Part shown: one piece after another, positions 38,151-48,800 of the stretch
Numbering within the stretch: position 1 is the stretch's first letter
Layout: each line of letters starts with the position of its first letter
NCBI RefSeq assembly: GCF_020382885.2
Contig: NC_058506.1
Location: forward strand, 10,022,318-10,086,317
Length of the DNA: 64,000 nt
Direction of reading: 5' to 3'
DNA from: Scatophagus argus
Lineage: Eukaryota > Chordata > Actinopteri > Scatophagidae
Notes under the pieces: generated by a model
Seen by the model: the letters and a program-made list of their open reading frames with translations, nothing else
The model's database searches: none
Told to the model about the DNA's origin: nothing
Program-made: the position numbers and the translations under genes

Positions 38151-40419
38151 CAAGCAACCTTATTCTAAGTAGCAACGGACATCAAGTAGGGAGATTATGG
38201 AGGGAGTTGTGTCAATGTGTCAGTGTGTGAGTGTTTCCTCTGTTACTCTCTCTCTCCCTGTCTCTCTCCATCCATCTCTCTCACTTACTCCCCCTCCCCT
38301 TTCTGAGACAAAATGGCCAGATGGCTTCCAATCCTACATGCTAATCCACAACACACAGACTGTAGCCCTGACACACCTACCACAAGACTACTGCTCTGCT
38401 TCAGACAGCTATGCCCTTAAACCCACACAAACGCCCCACATGAGGCCAGTGCACATTTATAAACTGTCAACACGAGTCCTTAACGATAACTACACTGGAC
38501 AATAGCGGCATAACTCACTCAGACTAAGTCCTCAACAGATGGAGGCCGACTTGTGTGTGCTGTGTGTCTTACTATCATATTTCAGCCAGCCCAGTTAGCA
38601 GGCTATATGCCAGGATGAGGTTCTGTGTCCACTGCTTTTGTTAGCTGAGGTGCGGTAAGAGAAGCTGTGTGTGTTGGGTTACACAGGCCAATGGAAAACA
38701 TGGGGAAGCCCAGAAGCGCACACTAAGCCATGGAGACGTGCAGGCAGACATACTGAAAAAAGAAAGGTGTCACATTGCTTCAGTGTGCAAATAAAGTTGT
38801 GCTTTCATCACTTGTTCTCTTTGACTTTGCCAAACAAAAGAGCAAGACAATTTTTGGTTATATGTACTTCAAGACAAGGAGGTTCTGGTTGTCCTCAATG
38901 CAAAAAACACAACACCTGCCTGACAAATCAGGCTACAATAAAATAATTATTTAAGCAAAAATGTCATATTTCTTTGACAAAGCAGGGAAAGTCACACCCT
39001 CATTTAGTACAGAGCGTACGTCCAAATGTAGATTTGTATATCATGTGATTTAGTAAATGATGTTTCCCTCCCTTCAATCTTTTGAGGTAAAAATTAAATG
39101 GAAAGTGTCCACCTGAAATGACACGAATAATAAAAGTAAAAGGGTCTGTTGTGAAAAGGCACAATAAGTTTGGATTCTGCATGCACAATTCATTTTTACA
39201 TCATAAACAGTGTGCTTATGGTACAGTTTTTACTTTTATAGTCGGTAACACAGAACACACACGTACAGTACATCGGACCTGAGACACTACCACCTCTATA
39301 CTCACAGTGGCTTACGTCTGCAAGCTTTCTTTGCAAATATACAATTTTCATGAGGTGCGTGTAACCTGCACAGAGACAAACTGGTGGAAAGCAATTCAGA
39401 CAAAGACTGACACAGACATAATAAAACACAGAGATGTTAATTAAGAGTGTCGCACAGCACCTCTGATTGTCTCTCTGCCTTCTGATTGTGACACTGCGTT
39501 TGATTCCTACTACAGGCCTGGTCCTGTCTGCCAAATCCATGGCTCTATAATGTGCTGGACTGGCAAAAATTATTTAAGGCGCTGACAAAATTCCCAATGA
39601 ATTTCAGGTAGAAGCTATAGATTAGATCATCAAATTATGTTTCTGAACTGATGAAGGGACAAAGGAGTGGCTATGGCAGTTTAGGTTTTAGCAAAAACAG
39701 CAGTAGACAGAAACCCCTTGCATGAACACAGTGAGGGAAAAAAAAGGGAGATGCCTGGACAGACAGATTACTGGTGAACGGAAGGGCATGTATCACATCT
39801 ATATTAATATAAAAGGCCAGTGTTCGAAGGGAGTAGCACCTTCAGTATCCCATCCCCCAATACCCCTCCACAATCATCTCGCCCTCCCTCAATCACTGAC
39901 ATGACTCCCTAACATCCCTCTTCCACACGGCAGACAGACAACAGGTCTCCCATCAGGCCCTGCTCCTCACAAGCCAGAGGATGACTGCGCTTCCTGGGAA
40001 AGGGATTTCTCCCTCCCTACACGTTAGATCTGATACCACAGTCTAAATGAGCAGACGTGATGGGGAGACACATACCGTAACCAATCCATCCATCCTCCTC
40101 CACCAGCGATGGCTGTGGGAGAATCCAAAGCAGAATAGCTCAGCTTTCACAGGACCGGCCCCTACCCCCACTCCGATCCCCAGTGAAGTCAGGTGACCAG
40201 ATGTTGTATATCTCCCTGTCACTACAGCCGCCATGAAACTGCTACACACATCCATGTTAAAGCCAGGAGACAGAGGCACGTCTCTGCTGTGTGTGTGTGT
40301 GTGGTCACAGAAAGATAGAATAGCCATTTCTTCATGAAACCCTCCCTAGAAAGGCCATAAGTGAGGCAGTGCAGAGATAACAAAAGAGCATCCATCAGTG
40401 TATTAACCATCCATCACCA

Positions 40420-40438
40420 CCCCCCCCCCCCCCCCCCC
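40420..40438. repeat. Homopolymer C-run
   Basis: Nineteen consecutive C bases. Such runs are often mis-sized in assemblies. Confidence 0.9.
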
Positions 40439-40845
40439 AACCACAGCATATACAGCTCTCGGGTCTACAGACCCAAAATAGCATTGCTTCTTTTTTGTTC
40501 CAGTGTTACCACTGCAGCTGCTGCATTTCTCTAGGACTGATACACACACACGCAAGCACACACTCGCAAGGCCCGTACAAACACCACCATTGATTCTAAC
40601 ACCTCCCCATCAATAAAGATGCTATTTGCGAGGCACAGGGGAAGGGCATACAGAGATGATGTGATGCAGAGGGGGGTATATGATGATACCCAACATGTCC
40701 AGCCCATCTGATGCAGACATCCATATCCATCTCGCCCTCACGGACGGACTGCTGATGAAACAGCTGCCTCCTTAGTAGGGCAGAATGCAGAGTGAAAGAA
40801 GAAGAAGAAAAAAAAAAAGGCTACAAAGCACCCCTACATACACAG

Positions 40846-40888
40846 CCCCCCCCCTCCTCCTTTCCCCTCCTCCCTCCTCCCCCCCTCC
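40846..40888. repeat. Polypyrimidine tract next to the candidate pak1 first exon
   Basis: An uninterrupted C/T tract of 43 bases on the + strand. On the pak1 strand it is G-rich with many GGAGG and GGGGGG blocks, starting 35 nt inside the presumed first intron. Quadruplex or triplex formation is possible. Confidence 0.7.
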
Positions 40889-40922
40889 ACATCCCATATT
40901 GCATACAGAGAGAGGGAATTAC

Positions 40923-41100
40923 CTGAAATATGTCTTCACATTCTCTTGCTCACTGTTTCGCCTTTGAGCCCGGAGCTCTGGTGGATTCATCGTCAACCGT
41001 ACAGTCCTATTGACAGTTTAAAGGCAGGAGTGCCATTCTCTTGTCAGACCAGTTCCTGACCCTAAAAGCAAGCTTGTTCGGCAGGCTGGATGCTTCACTG
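40923..41100 (-). other. Candidate non-coding first exon of pak1
   Basis: On the - strand this segment ends in TTTCAG|GTAATT, an acceptable donor, with a second donor-like CA|GTGAGC slightly earlier (near 40951). It is less AT-rich than its surroundings and lies just downstream, in pak1 sense, of a CCAAT- and CRE-like segment. It would join to the acceptor at 27976 across a 12.9-kb intron. The start boundary is a guess. Confidence 0.35.
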
Positions 41101-41119
41101 GCTGCTCACTGTTCCCTAG

Positions 41120-41190
41120 CCCATGATGTCATCCACCCTGGTCTTCCCATTGGCTGAGAGGCTGAATATTAATACAGGCAGCAGGTCCGG
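41120..41190 (-). promoter_or_regulatory. Candidate pak1 promoter
   Basis: An inverted CCAAT box (ATTGG on +) lies at 41149-41153 and a CRE-like TGATGTCAT at 41124-41132. CpG-bearing, G-rich sequence follows at 41185-41220. The orientation suits transcription toward pak1. The call is inferred from motifs only. Confidence 0.35.
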
Positions 41191-41358
41191 GGGAGGAGGC
41201 AGCCGACAGGCAGACGGAGTTGGTTTGGTGGTTGATGGAGAAAAAAAACCCTGCTGAGTAGGAAATCCGGGAGGGAGAGATTATATGTTTAGTTCAAGTG
41301 CTTTTCTTTTGCAGACTTCTAAGGCAGTGGTCTGTATTGAAAACCTCTATATTGATAA

Positions 41359-41360
<2 letters not shown>

Positions 41361-41414
<54 letters not shown>

Positions 41415-41430
41415 CAGAGTGAGAGAGAGA
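41361..41430. repeat. Compound GT/GA microsatellite
   Basis: About 17 GT units run into GA units with two short interruptions. It lies just upstream, in pak1 sense, of the candidate promoter. Confidence 0.9.
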
Positions 41431-43231
41431 TTTTGTTTTGACATGATGAATTTAAACAAGATATTTGTTTATCTGCAAAATTAGAATTTACAAAGCTCTG
41501 TGTTTGATGCACTGGTTCCTGTAAAACAGGTACAATTTCACATTGTGTAGACCGAATGAAAAATACAGCAAATACGTAATTAAACAGTAAAAATAAATTG
41601 CTTCAAAAATGACATGCACAAGAAATTTCTGTGTTTTGTAAAACTCTCCGATTTGTCAGTGGTAAATGAAAGGGTACATTTTTATTTTGTTTTTGTAAGG
41701 GGGGATGTTTCATTTAAAATGATCTTAAATCTCAAAGTAAATAGCTGAAATAATAATCTTTAACAATATGTGAAGTTTACTTTGTTACAGGTAGATATTG
41801 CTATTGTACTTAAAAACTCACTATGGTTCATATTATCTGTTTCCTATTATGTTTAAAATTTTTCAAACACCACAAACAGATTCATAACTAGTTTACAAAA
41901 TCACAACAGGACTCAAAATTAATATTTAATTTCCCATGAACCTCTGCTGGTGGTCACCACTGACATTGACATCAAAGAAGATTCCCTCTCGCTTCTAGAT
42001 AATGTAGGATCATGGTGTTAGTCACTTTAAAAGTGGAAAACATATGCATGTTTGCACCACTGCACATTTCTGGCAGAACCTTGTACTACTCATGTGAAGC
42101 GTCTAATTTACTGCAGTGCTGCATTTTCTCCCCATGACAAGTTTTTCCTGCTTGACAGGTAGTTTAAATTAACTGTTTGATAAAGTTGACAAAGTTATAA
42201 GTTATAAGGTTCCTTTTTCTCAGGGTCAGTTTCCAAATTTAGAAACCAAATCTTTTCCTTCATGCTAAGATTAATCTGCCAAACACCTACAAATTTCTTT
42301 TTTTCAGAGTATTAAAGTGCCTCGGCGTTCATAAGCAGGCGGTGATAACAACCAATAAACTTACTGTATTTGCCCTAATTTGCCTATGATGTCATCTTTT
42401 TCCTCTATCTCACCTGTGATTGGTTGACTGGCACAGCATCTGCTCAGTCTCATGGCTAGTACTTCTAGCTCAAGGTGGAGGCCTATCTGAGGCTCTGTGA
42501 ATCATGGCTGGTTGTCCTGACAACCCCTATAATGTCGATTTCTTAACGGAGAGTAGTATGGCTGTTCTGTGACAGCGTTACACATATCTCTTACAGCCCT
42601 TAAGAAGGTGCTCTTTGGATATTTTGAATAAATTGCAATCATATTTTCTGAGAAACTATCCAAAAACATGAGCTAGGAAATAATTTGAATTACAAAATAC
42701 AGTAAATGTCTGAAATTGGTAGCCATGAGAGACTTTCTGAAGTCTTTTGGGACTTCAAATATATTTAAAATCAGAAATAATCCAACGCACATCTTTTTTA
42801 ACAGTATGGATTTTTGATCTAGCTTTGCAGGAATGAAAGTGTCGACATAGCGAGGCCCGATTAAACCTTGCCAGCACAGACAGGAAAGAGGGAAATGCAA
42901 ATGTAAATTTAGTTAAGCGGTGCCATGCCAACATTTGAAAGCACAAAAAAAGGTTTGCTCTGACTCCTGACAGCAAACACTAAGTATCACTCTACACTTA
43001 CACAGAAACAGCACAATGTGTTAAAATGTCAATAAATAAATAAATAGACCAGTAATAATATTGGCCTCTCAGATCTTCTACAGTGTACTGAGATCTCCTT
43101 TTTGTGACATTTTTTTCAGTTCAGTCCTCTCATGATTTTAAGACAGAAGCAACCACTATTTCATTAATTTTCCATGCTTATGATCTCAGTACATGTGACT
43201 GTAATTATGAACAGTCAGCATCACAGTGGGG

Positions 43232-43315
43232 CTGCCCCAGCTGATGGAGACAGAAATACCCTGGACAGGTCAGCTGTCCATCACAGGTCCAACACGTGGG
43301 CAGACAAACACTTTC
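43232..43315 (+). repeat. Degenerate fragment of the repeat also at 45222-45552
   Basis: Shares the stretch GGGCTG..CCCAGCTGA, then ACCCTGGACAGGTCAGC..TCCATCACAGG and GGGCAGACAAACA, in the same order and orientation as the better copy at 45222-45552. This is an older, truncated copy. Confidence 0.6.
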
Positions 43316-44052
43316 AAACATATGACCTTTTCAGGGCTGCCATTGTCTAATCCACGTGACTTTTGATTTAAGTGAATCCCATACAAACTCAGAAAGTCCA
43401 GTAAGAGGAAGTCACACTGAGCCACTAAGCTGCCATAACAGGAACCAGGGTTGGTCAGTTCATGTCTTTTGTGTTCTCAAATTTTAAAGTTTTTTTGTTT
43501 CTTGGACCAAACCAACATGTCTTGTGTTTTGGTTGTCATATCATATATTGGAGTGAATGTCATGGTACAATGAGCTTTTTTCAGCAGTTCTAAAGGACTG
43601 TTAATTCATTATCTGTAATCCATCTGTTGTGTTGGCCCTAATATTTATGGGGGCCCTGATGAATCTAAACCCACCACCCAACAAAGAAATAACACATAAA
43701 CACAACCACTTCTTCGTGTGACTGCATTGACGTGCCTTCAAATGACGCTTCAGTCCCTCTCTAACCTTTCCTTTTGCCTCCATTTTGTAGAATCAAGTAG
43801 ATTTAACAGGTGAAATGAACAAAGGATTATACGTTTCACCTGGATTAACTTGCTTAGTCCGCTCTGTGAGATGAGCACTCTGAAAAAACCAAACCAGGAT
43901 GGCAACAGTGTTTAGAAAGGTCACATTTCTACTGCAGCCAGAGTGTCCTTTCAAAAGAACAAAGTCTCTCATTCACTCACAATATCTCCCTCTTCTTAAA
44001 TCCAATCTTGCACCTTTAACACTATCAACTCCAGCAGCTGTATAATTTATAA

Positions 44053-44200
44053 TTTATTTATTAATCCCAAGCTGGGAAATTAATTCTCTGCATTTAACCC
44101 GTCACTGTTTGAAACACACACACATGCAACATGCAGTGAAACACACAGCAGCAGTGGGCTGCCATTGTCAGGCGCCCAGTGAGCAAATTGGTGTATTATA
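44053..44200 (-). repeat. Retroelement fragment, inverted orientation
   Basis: Begins TTTATTAATCCC..GGGAAATT, which resembles the reverse complement of the tail at 44561-44604. It continues with CTCTGCATTTAACCC and the GCAGTGGGCTGCCATTGTCAGGCGCCC stretch (at about 44151-44177). From memory this belongs to an abundant fish LINE- or SINE-derived family; the family name is uncertain. Confidence 0.55.
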
Positions 44201-44560
44201 ATAATATATTGATTGATATTATATTTTCTACTGTCCACATGCTCCTAAATGATTTTTACTCATAAACTTAGCCAAGCAATACTCAAGGCAGAGCATTACC
44301 TAAAGCTTGGTGGTAAAAGCTCAGATCAGGAGCTGAGAGAACAACATGCAGCTGTAGTGAGGAGGACCATGATTTACTAGTATCCATAGGCTGCTGTTGG
44401 TGATCAGGTTTATAAAATGAATCCTATAAATATCCTCGGAGGCAGAGCACATCTAGGTGGGGACATTTTGGAATAAGGCCTGTAGGGAATTTACTAGCAG
44501 AGCTTTCTAAATATAATCTATATAAGCTACATATCTGTGTAACAAACACATTTTTTTCTT

Positions 44561-44604
44561 GAATTTCCCTCGGGATCAATAAAGTATCTATCTATCTATC
44601 TATT
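44561..44604 (+). repeat. Retroelement 3' tail with TATC repeats
   Basis: GAATTTCCCTCGGGATCAAT is followed by AAAG and a run of TATC units. This is a typical 3' end of fish non-LTR elements, whose short tandem tail marks the end of the copy. The body upstream is too degenerate to trace with confidence. Confidence 0.6.
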
Positions 44605-44924
44605 TCCTGACTAGTATTCTAATCAGTATGATCATCGGGTAGGTTCTTAAAAAACAGTGCTGTAATCCTTCAATGTGACATCTAGATCTTTGCAGCAAAT
44701 TAGAAACAAGTGTTTATATTGCATCTATTGCCCTAACATAGAGGGTTTTGTTAAGAGTTATGGGATAGTAGCGAAAATACTAATCAAAAGTGACTTTTTA
44801 GCCGTGCTAGAGAGGAGTCCTTCTTTTTGGACGACAGTGTTGGTATACTGGTCCATCACTTCAGCTCAAAGTGAAATATCACAGCTGTGGAGTGGACTGC
44901 CGTGAAATCTAATCCACACATTTG

Positions 44925-45870
44925 TGTCTGTGTGCCCAGAGGATGAATCCCTCTGACTGATACCATTATTTTTTTCTCTGCCGTTGCAACGAGATTGAAA
45001 TTTTGTTTTTTTTAGCGAAATGTCTCAACATAGACTTGATTGATTATCATGAAATTTGGCACAGACATTCATGGTGTCCAGAATATAAATCCTAATGATT
45101 TTGGTGATGCCATGACTTTTCCTCTAATGCTAACAGCAGGTCAATGCTTTCCCTTATCCACTGAAATATCTCCTCATGTAGTGTGGATGGATTGTCACAA
45201 AATTTAGCAGGCCAACAAATAATCATGGTTCCATCCATCCATCCATTTTCTATACAACTTGTCCATCACGGTTGCGTGGGGGGGCTGGAGCCTATCCCAG
45301 CTGACTGTGGGCGAGAGGCGGGGTACACCCTGGACTGGTCGCCAGTCAATCACAGGGCTGACACACAAAGACAGACAATCACACACTCACACCCAGGGGC
45401 AATGTAGAGTAGCAATACCTAATGTGCATGTTTTTGGGCTTGTGGGAGAAAACCCACACAGACACAGGGAGAACATGCAGACTCCATGCAGAAGGGCCCA
45501 GATGGGGATTTGAACCTGGAACCCTGTTGCTGTGAGGCAGCAGTGCTAACCACAACAAATATTTTATTGATTGCCACTAAGGTATTCATACTACAGATAT
45601 TCATGGCTTTTTGCCAGGTTTGACCGAATACCTCCAATTCTAATGACGTTCCCATCAGCCTCAGCTGTACATTGCATTTAGTGCCAGTCAGAAAAAGTTG
45701 TCATCCTAATATGCTAACTTAGATTGTCCACATGTTAAGCATTATACATGTTCAAATCAGCATGTTAGTATTGTCACTGTGAGCACGATAGCATGCTAAT
45801 GTTAGAATTCAGCAGATAGCACCACTGTGCCCAAGTATAGACCTACAGAGCTGTAACTCCTTTTAGTGGT
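44925..45870 (+). repeat. Older interspersed repeat, interrupted by a later insertion
   Basis: The left part (44925-45221) holds two similar units, 45017-45067 and 45163-45214, each reading GAAAT.TCTC..GATTG and ATGGATTG-like with AAATTT, spaced 146 nt. The right part (45553-45870) holds TCCCATCAGCCTCAGCTGTA, then repeated TGTTAGTATTG/ATGCTAATGTTAG wording and CACCACTGTGCCCAAGTA. From memory both halves belong to one common percomorph repeat. The element at 45222-45552 separates them. Confidence 0.6.
45222..45552 (+). mobile_element. Retrotransposed repeat copy with target-site duplication
   Basis: Runs from a CCATCCATCCATTTTCTAT-like start through GGCTGGAGCCTATCCCAGCT, GGCGAGAGGCGGGGTACACC, GGAGAACATGCAGACTCCA and GTGAGGCAGCAGTGCTAACCAC. 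This is one of the most frequent fish repeats; I think it derives from the 3' part of an RTE-type LINE, but I am not sure of the name. It is flanked by identical 9-bp direct repeats CAACAAATA at 45213-45221 and 45553-45561, so the insertion borders are visible. No open reading frame of its own, hence non-autonomous. Confidence 0.75.
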
Positions 45871-48800
45871 ATTATGATGGATTCAATGTGCACCTCTTAT
45901 TAGTTCTTAGAAAAGCTTTCCCTTCTGGGAAGAAGAAAATATTGCCTATTGCTGTGGTGTGTGCTCACCAATTTTTCTCATTTTGTAGGAATGAGACTTT
46001 GCAGTCCGCTTCAGTCTTTCATATGTTTGGGAATGGCTTTTGTTTACCAACTCACCAAGGCCAGTCATAAATTCCATAAACAGAAACATCACACAATGTC
46101 TTTCACAATATGAATATTGTTATATGAATGCGAAATTTCATCACTGCTCGTGTAGCATTTCCCAAAGTTCCTTCTTGATCTGTCCAACAAGAACGTTACA
46201 TTTTGCAAAATGGAAGGAAGAAATTTGATATGATAGGTTCTTTGGTCTATAATCAAATAATCACAGCACTGGTCAATTACTGCTTTATAAACTATATCAA
46301 ATTATGTTATGGCAGAGCTCACTGTTCCTTGGCTACAGAGGCATCAGGAAGCTGCAGATACATGCAAGCCGCACAGGAAATGATGATATATGAGAAGAGG
46401 TGAAGTGTGTAGGAAGGTGAATCCCACTGATCTAAACTTAACTTTCTGCCTCTGAAATCTACAAAACTGCTCACTTCTCACCTATGTCTGGAAATATACT
46501 GTATAATGCCAACTGCATGATTTTCTTTTAGTTAATGCAAACATCAGGTTGTGTAACTGTCATGTTGTCCAAGTCTTAAGTAAAATACTCCCATTTCTTT
46601 GGCTACATTCAAGACAGGAAAAAGAAAAAAAACACAAAAAAAAAAACCAGCTGTCTGACCCATTCAAATAGCTATGACCAACCACGTCTGTCTACTATTA
46701 AACTCTACCACAAGTTTCCTCTACATTTACATATTTGCACTTCAGTTTATGAAAACACTATAATTTGAAGTGTTCAAGCAGTATTGTATTGTATTATGTG
46801 CAGCAAATATTTACATAATGTTAGTAGTAATATTCACAAAACAAGTCCATTTAAATCAAACACTTGCTCGACATAAACAAAAAAACCTAAACTGAAGGAT
46901 TTTCAATTTTAAAACAAATTCGTTCACAGCAATTTTTACAGCCAGGAATGTGTTTAAAGTTTTGTTTGATAAAATGGTTTGGCAATTTATTGGACAAATA
47001 ATCCACCGACAACAAGCATACACAGCATTATGCAGCATTTGTCTAAGTGTCCTGATGTCAGTGGATCAAACAGAGGAGAGAGGGCTGGTGTGGACAGTGT
47101 ATTAAATGCTCTTCATTTTACCACATCAGATTAACTTCTGTAAGCCCTCCACTGGTAACTTGGCATGTAAAAGATAATAGGTCACGCTCTTCCATGCTAC
47201 GGCCACATTCATAAAACAGGAAAACTACTTTTTGTGTGCACTTGGCACGGCAGAGATTACCCCAAAAAGGATTTAATTGAGGTTAGTGGGCCTCTATCCT
47301 GCTGATTATGGTATTGATAAGTTACACACAGACCTGCACAAGAGCTCATTAAGTCTATTCCCCATTTTTCACTGTGGAAAAATGCTCAACAGTTATGCAG
47401 GCACTGACAGCCGAGCACAGTAATTACAGATTATAGCACGGTTTAATGTCGTGCACTTAACACCTTGGCTGTTTTGCCAAGATTTTAAATGCAGGCTATG
47501 TTACATGTTTCAGAGCGGATGCTTAGGAAGAGAACATTTCGTCTAACTCATGCGACCGTATGTTTTGGATCACGAATGCTAGTTTGTGCCAACAAACACG
47601 ATTCCTTTATCCTCACAATGTTAATCCCTGGTTACCTACCATTGGGGTGTTGTGGGCATGTGGAGGTGGATCTTGTTGACATTTTGCAGCACTGAGGGTG
47701 GTATCACATCCTGAAAGTAACTCATTTATTTCCCAGTGAAATGAAGCATATAAAAAATACAAAGCTGCCCAGGGAATTTGTAGAAACATGCATTTCTTTG
47801 TTTTCATTCTTCTAAAGAGATCTAAAGTCTCATTGTGCTGTAGTATTTGGACCGTTACAATGCAATGTTTCCCAGTCACTGTAACTCTGTAAACTCTGGG
47901 TTGTAACACAGACTGACAAATCCGTTCTTAAGAGGGATCAGAGGATTTTTATTATGACATTTGTGTGACAGTGGAATCTACAATATACAAATCCATCTTA
48001 CACTTAAATTATCTTAGCACTATAATTTGAGGCAGCTCCAGACTGATGTTATGATCGTGGTAAACAAAGCTGATGGGGGTTTGACAGTATATATTTAAGA
48101 CAGCAAATATGTCAGGTGTTGGCCATGCTGATTAAATATTTATTCCTTAATTAATTCGTTTAATACGCTGTTTACTGTGTAGCCAAGTGTAAAAATCAGT
48201 GAGAGTCAAAATGTCAGTCTAAAATGTGCGTAACAAGAAAATTAAAATGACCCAGTCTGACAACAACAGCTTGTGTGGATCTGTTTACATTCCTGTTGTG
48301 AACAAACCAGTAAGCGGTGATATATGCACTTTTATGAATTACAGCCTGAAATTACACGACTAGACAGCTCTGTTTCTAGATTATTTTAGTGATAGTGCAG
48401 CATAACAACACAGGTACATCACGCACCACATCAGTGAAATCACACAGTAATTTGAGACATTTTGCGAGGACAAAAGCTCTGATGCTGCTAAGGAGATGCT
48501 TGGGGACACACCTTTAAAAGTAAAACAGGTGTGGGGTTGGAAATGAGTGGCCTCTGGGGATCAGAGAGCAGGAGTGGTGTGAGAGCTTCTAAAAGTATTA
48601 TAAAAAAGGACATGCAGCGTCAGTGGTTGGCAGTAATGGCAGCATTAGCGCAATCCAGTAAAATGTGGCCATTTTTCTCAACACATCGCAAACAATTTCA
48701 AGTTCACATTTACTTCTTGTTTGCTGATGTATTGAATATGCCTAGTAAAAATTATTACGTAACTCTGCTCGCTTGCCTTGTGTCAATACTAATCAGTGCT

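Larger units (their letters stand above)
27977..40922 (-). other. Non-coding region, probably the 5' UTR intron of pak1
   Basis: Thirteen kilobases without any recognisable coding exon. The first pak1 coding exon is preceded by a strong acceptor (TCTCTCACACAG, exon start 27976), so a non-coding exon must lie at higher coordinates; the best candidate is at 40923. Contents noted: a GC-rich block at 28984-29060, an interspersed repeat at 33480-33730, a GAG tract at 32930-32959, a T-run at 34851-34869, CA/CG tracts at 35270-35322 and 38104-38150, and a C-run at 40420-40438. Open frames of 80-145 codons here match no family I know. Confidence 0.5.
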
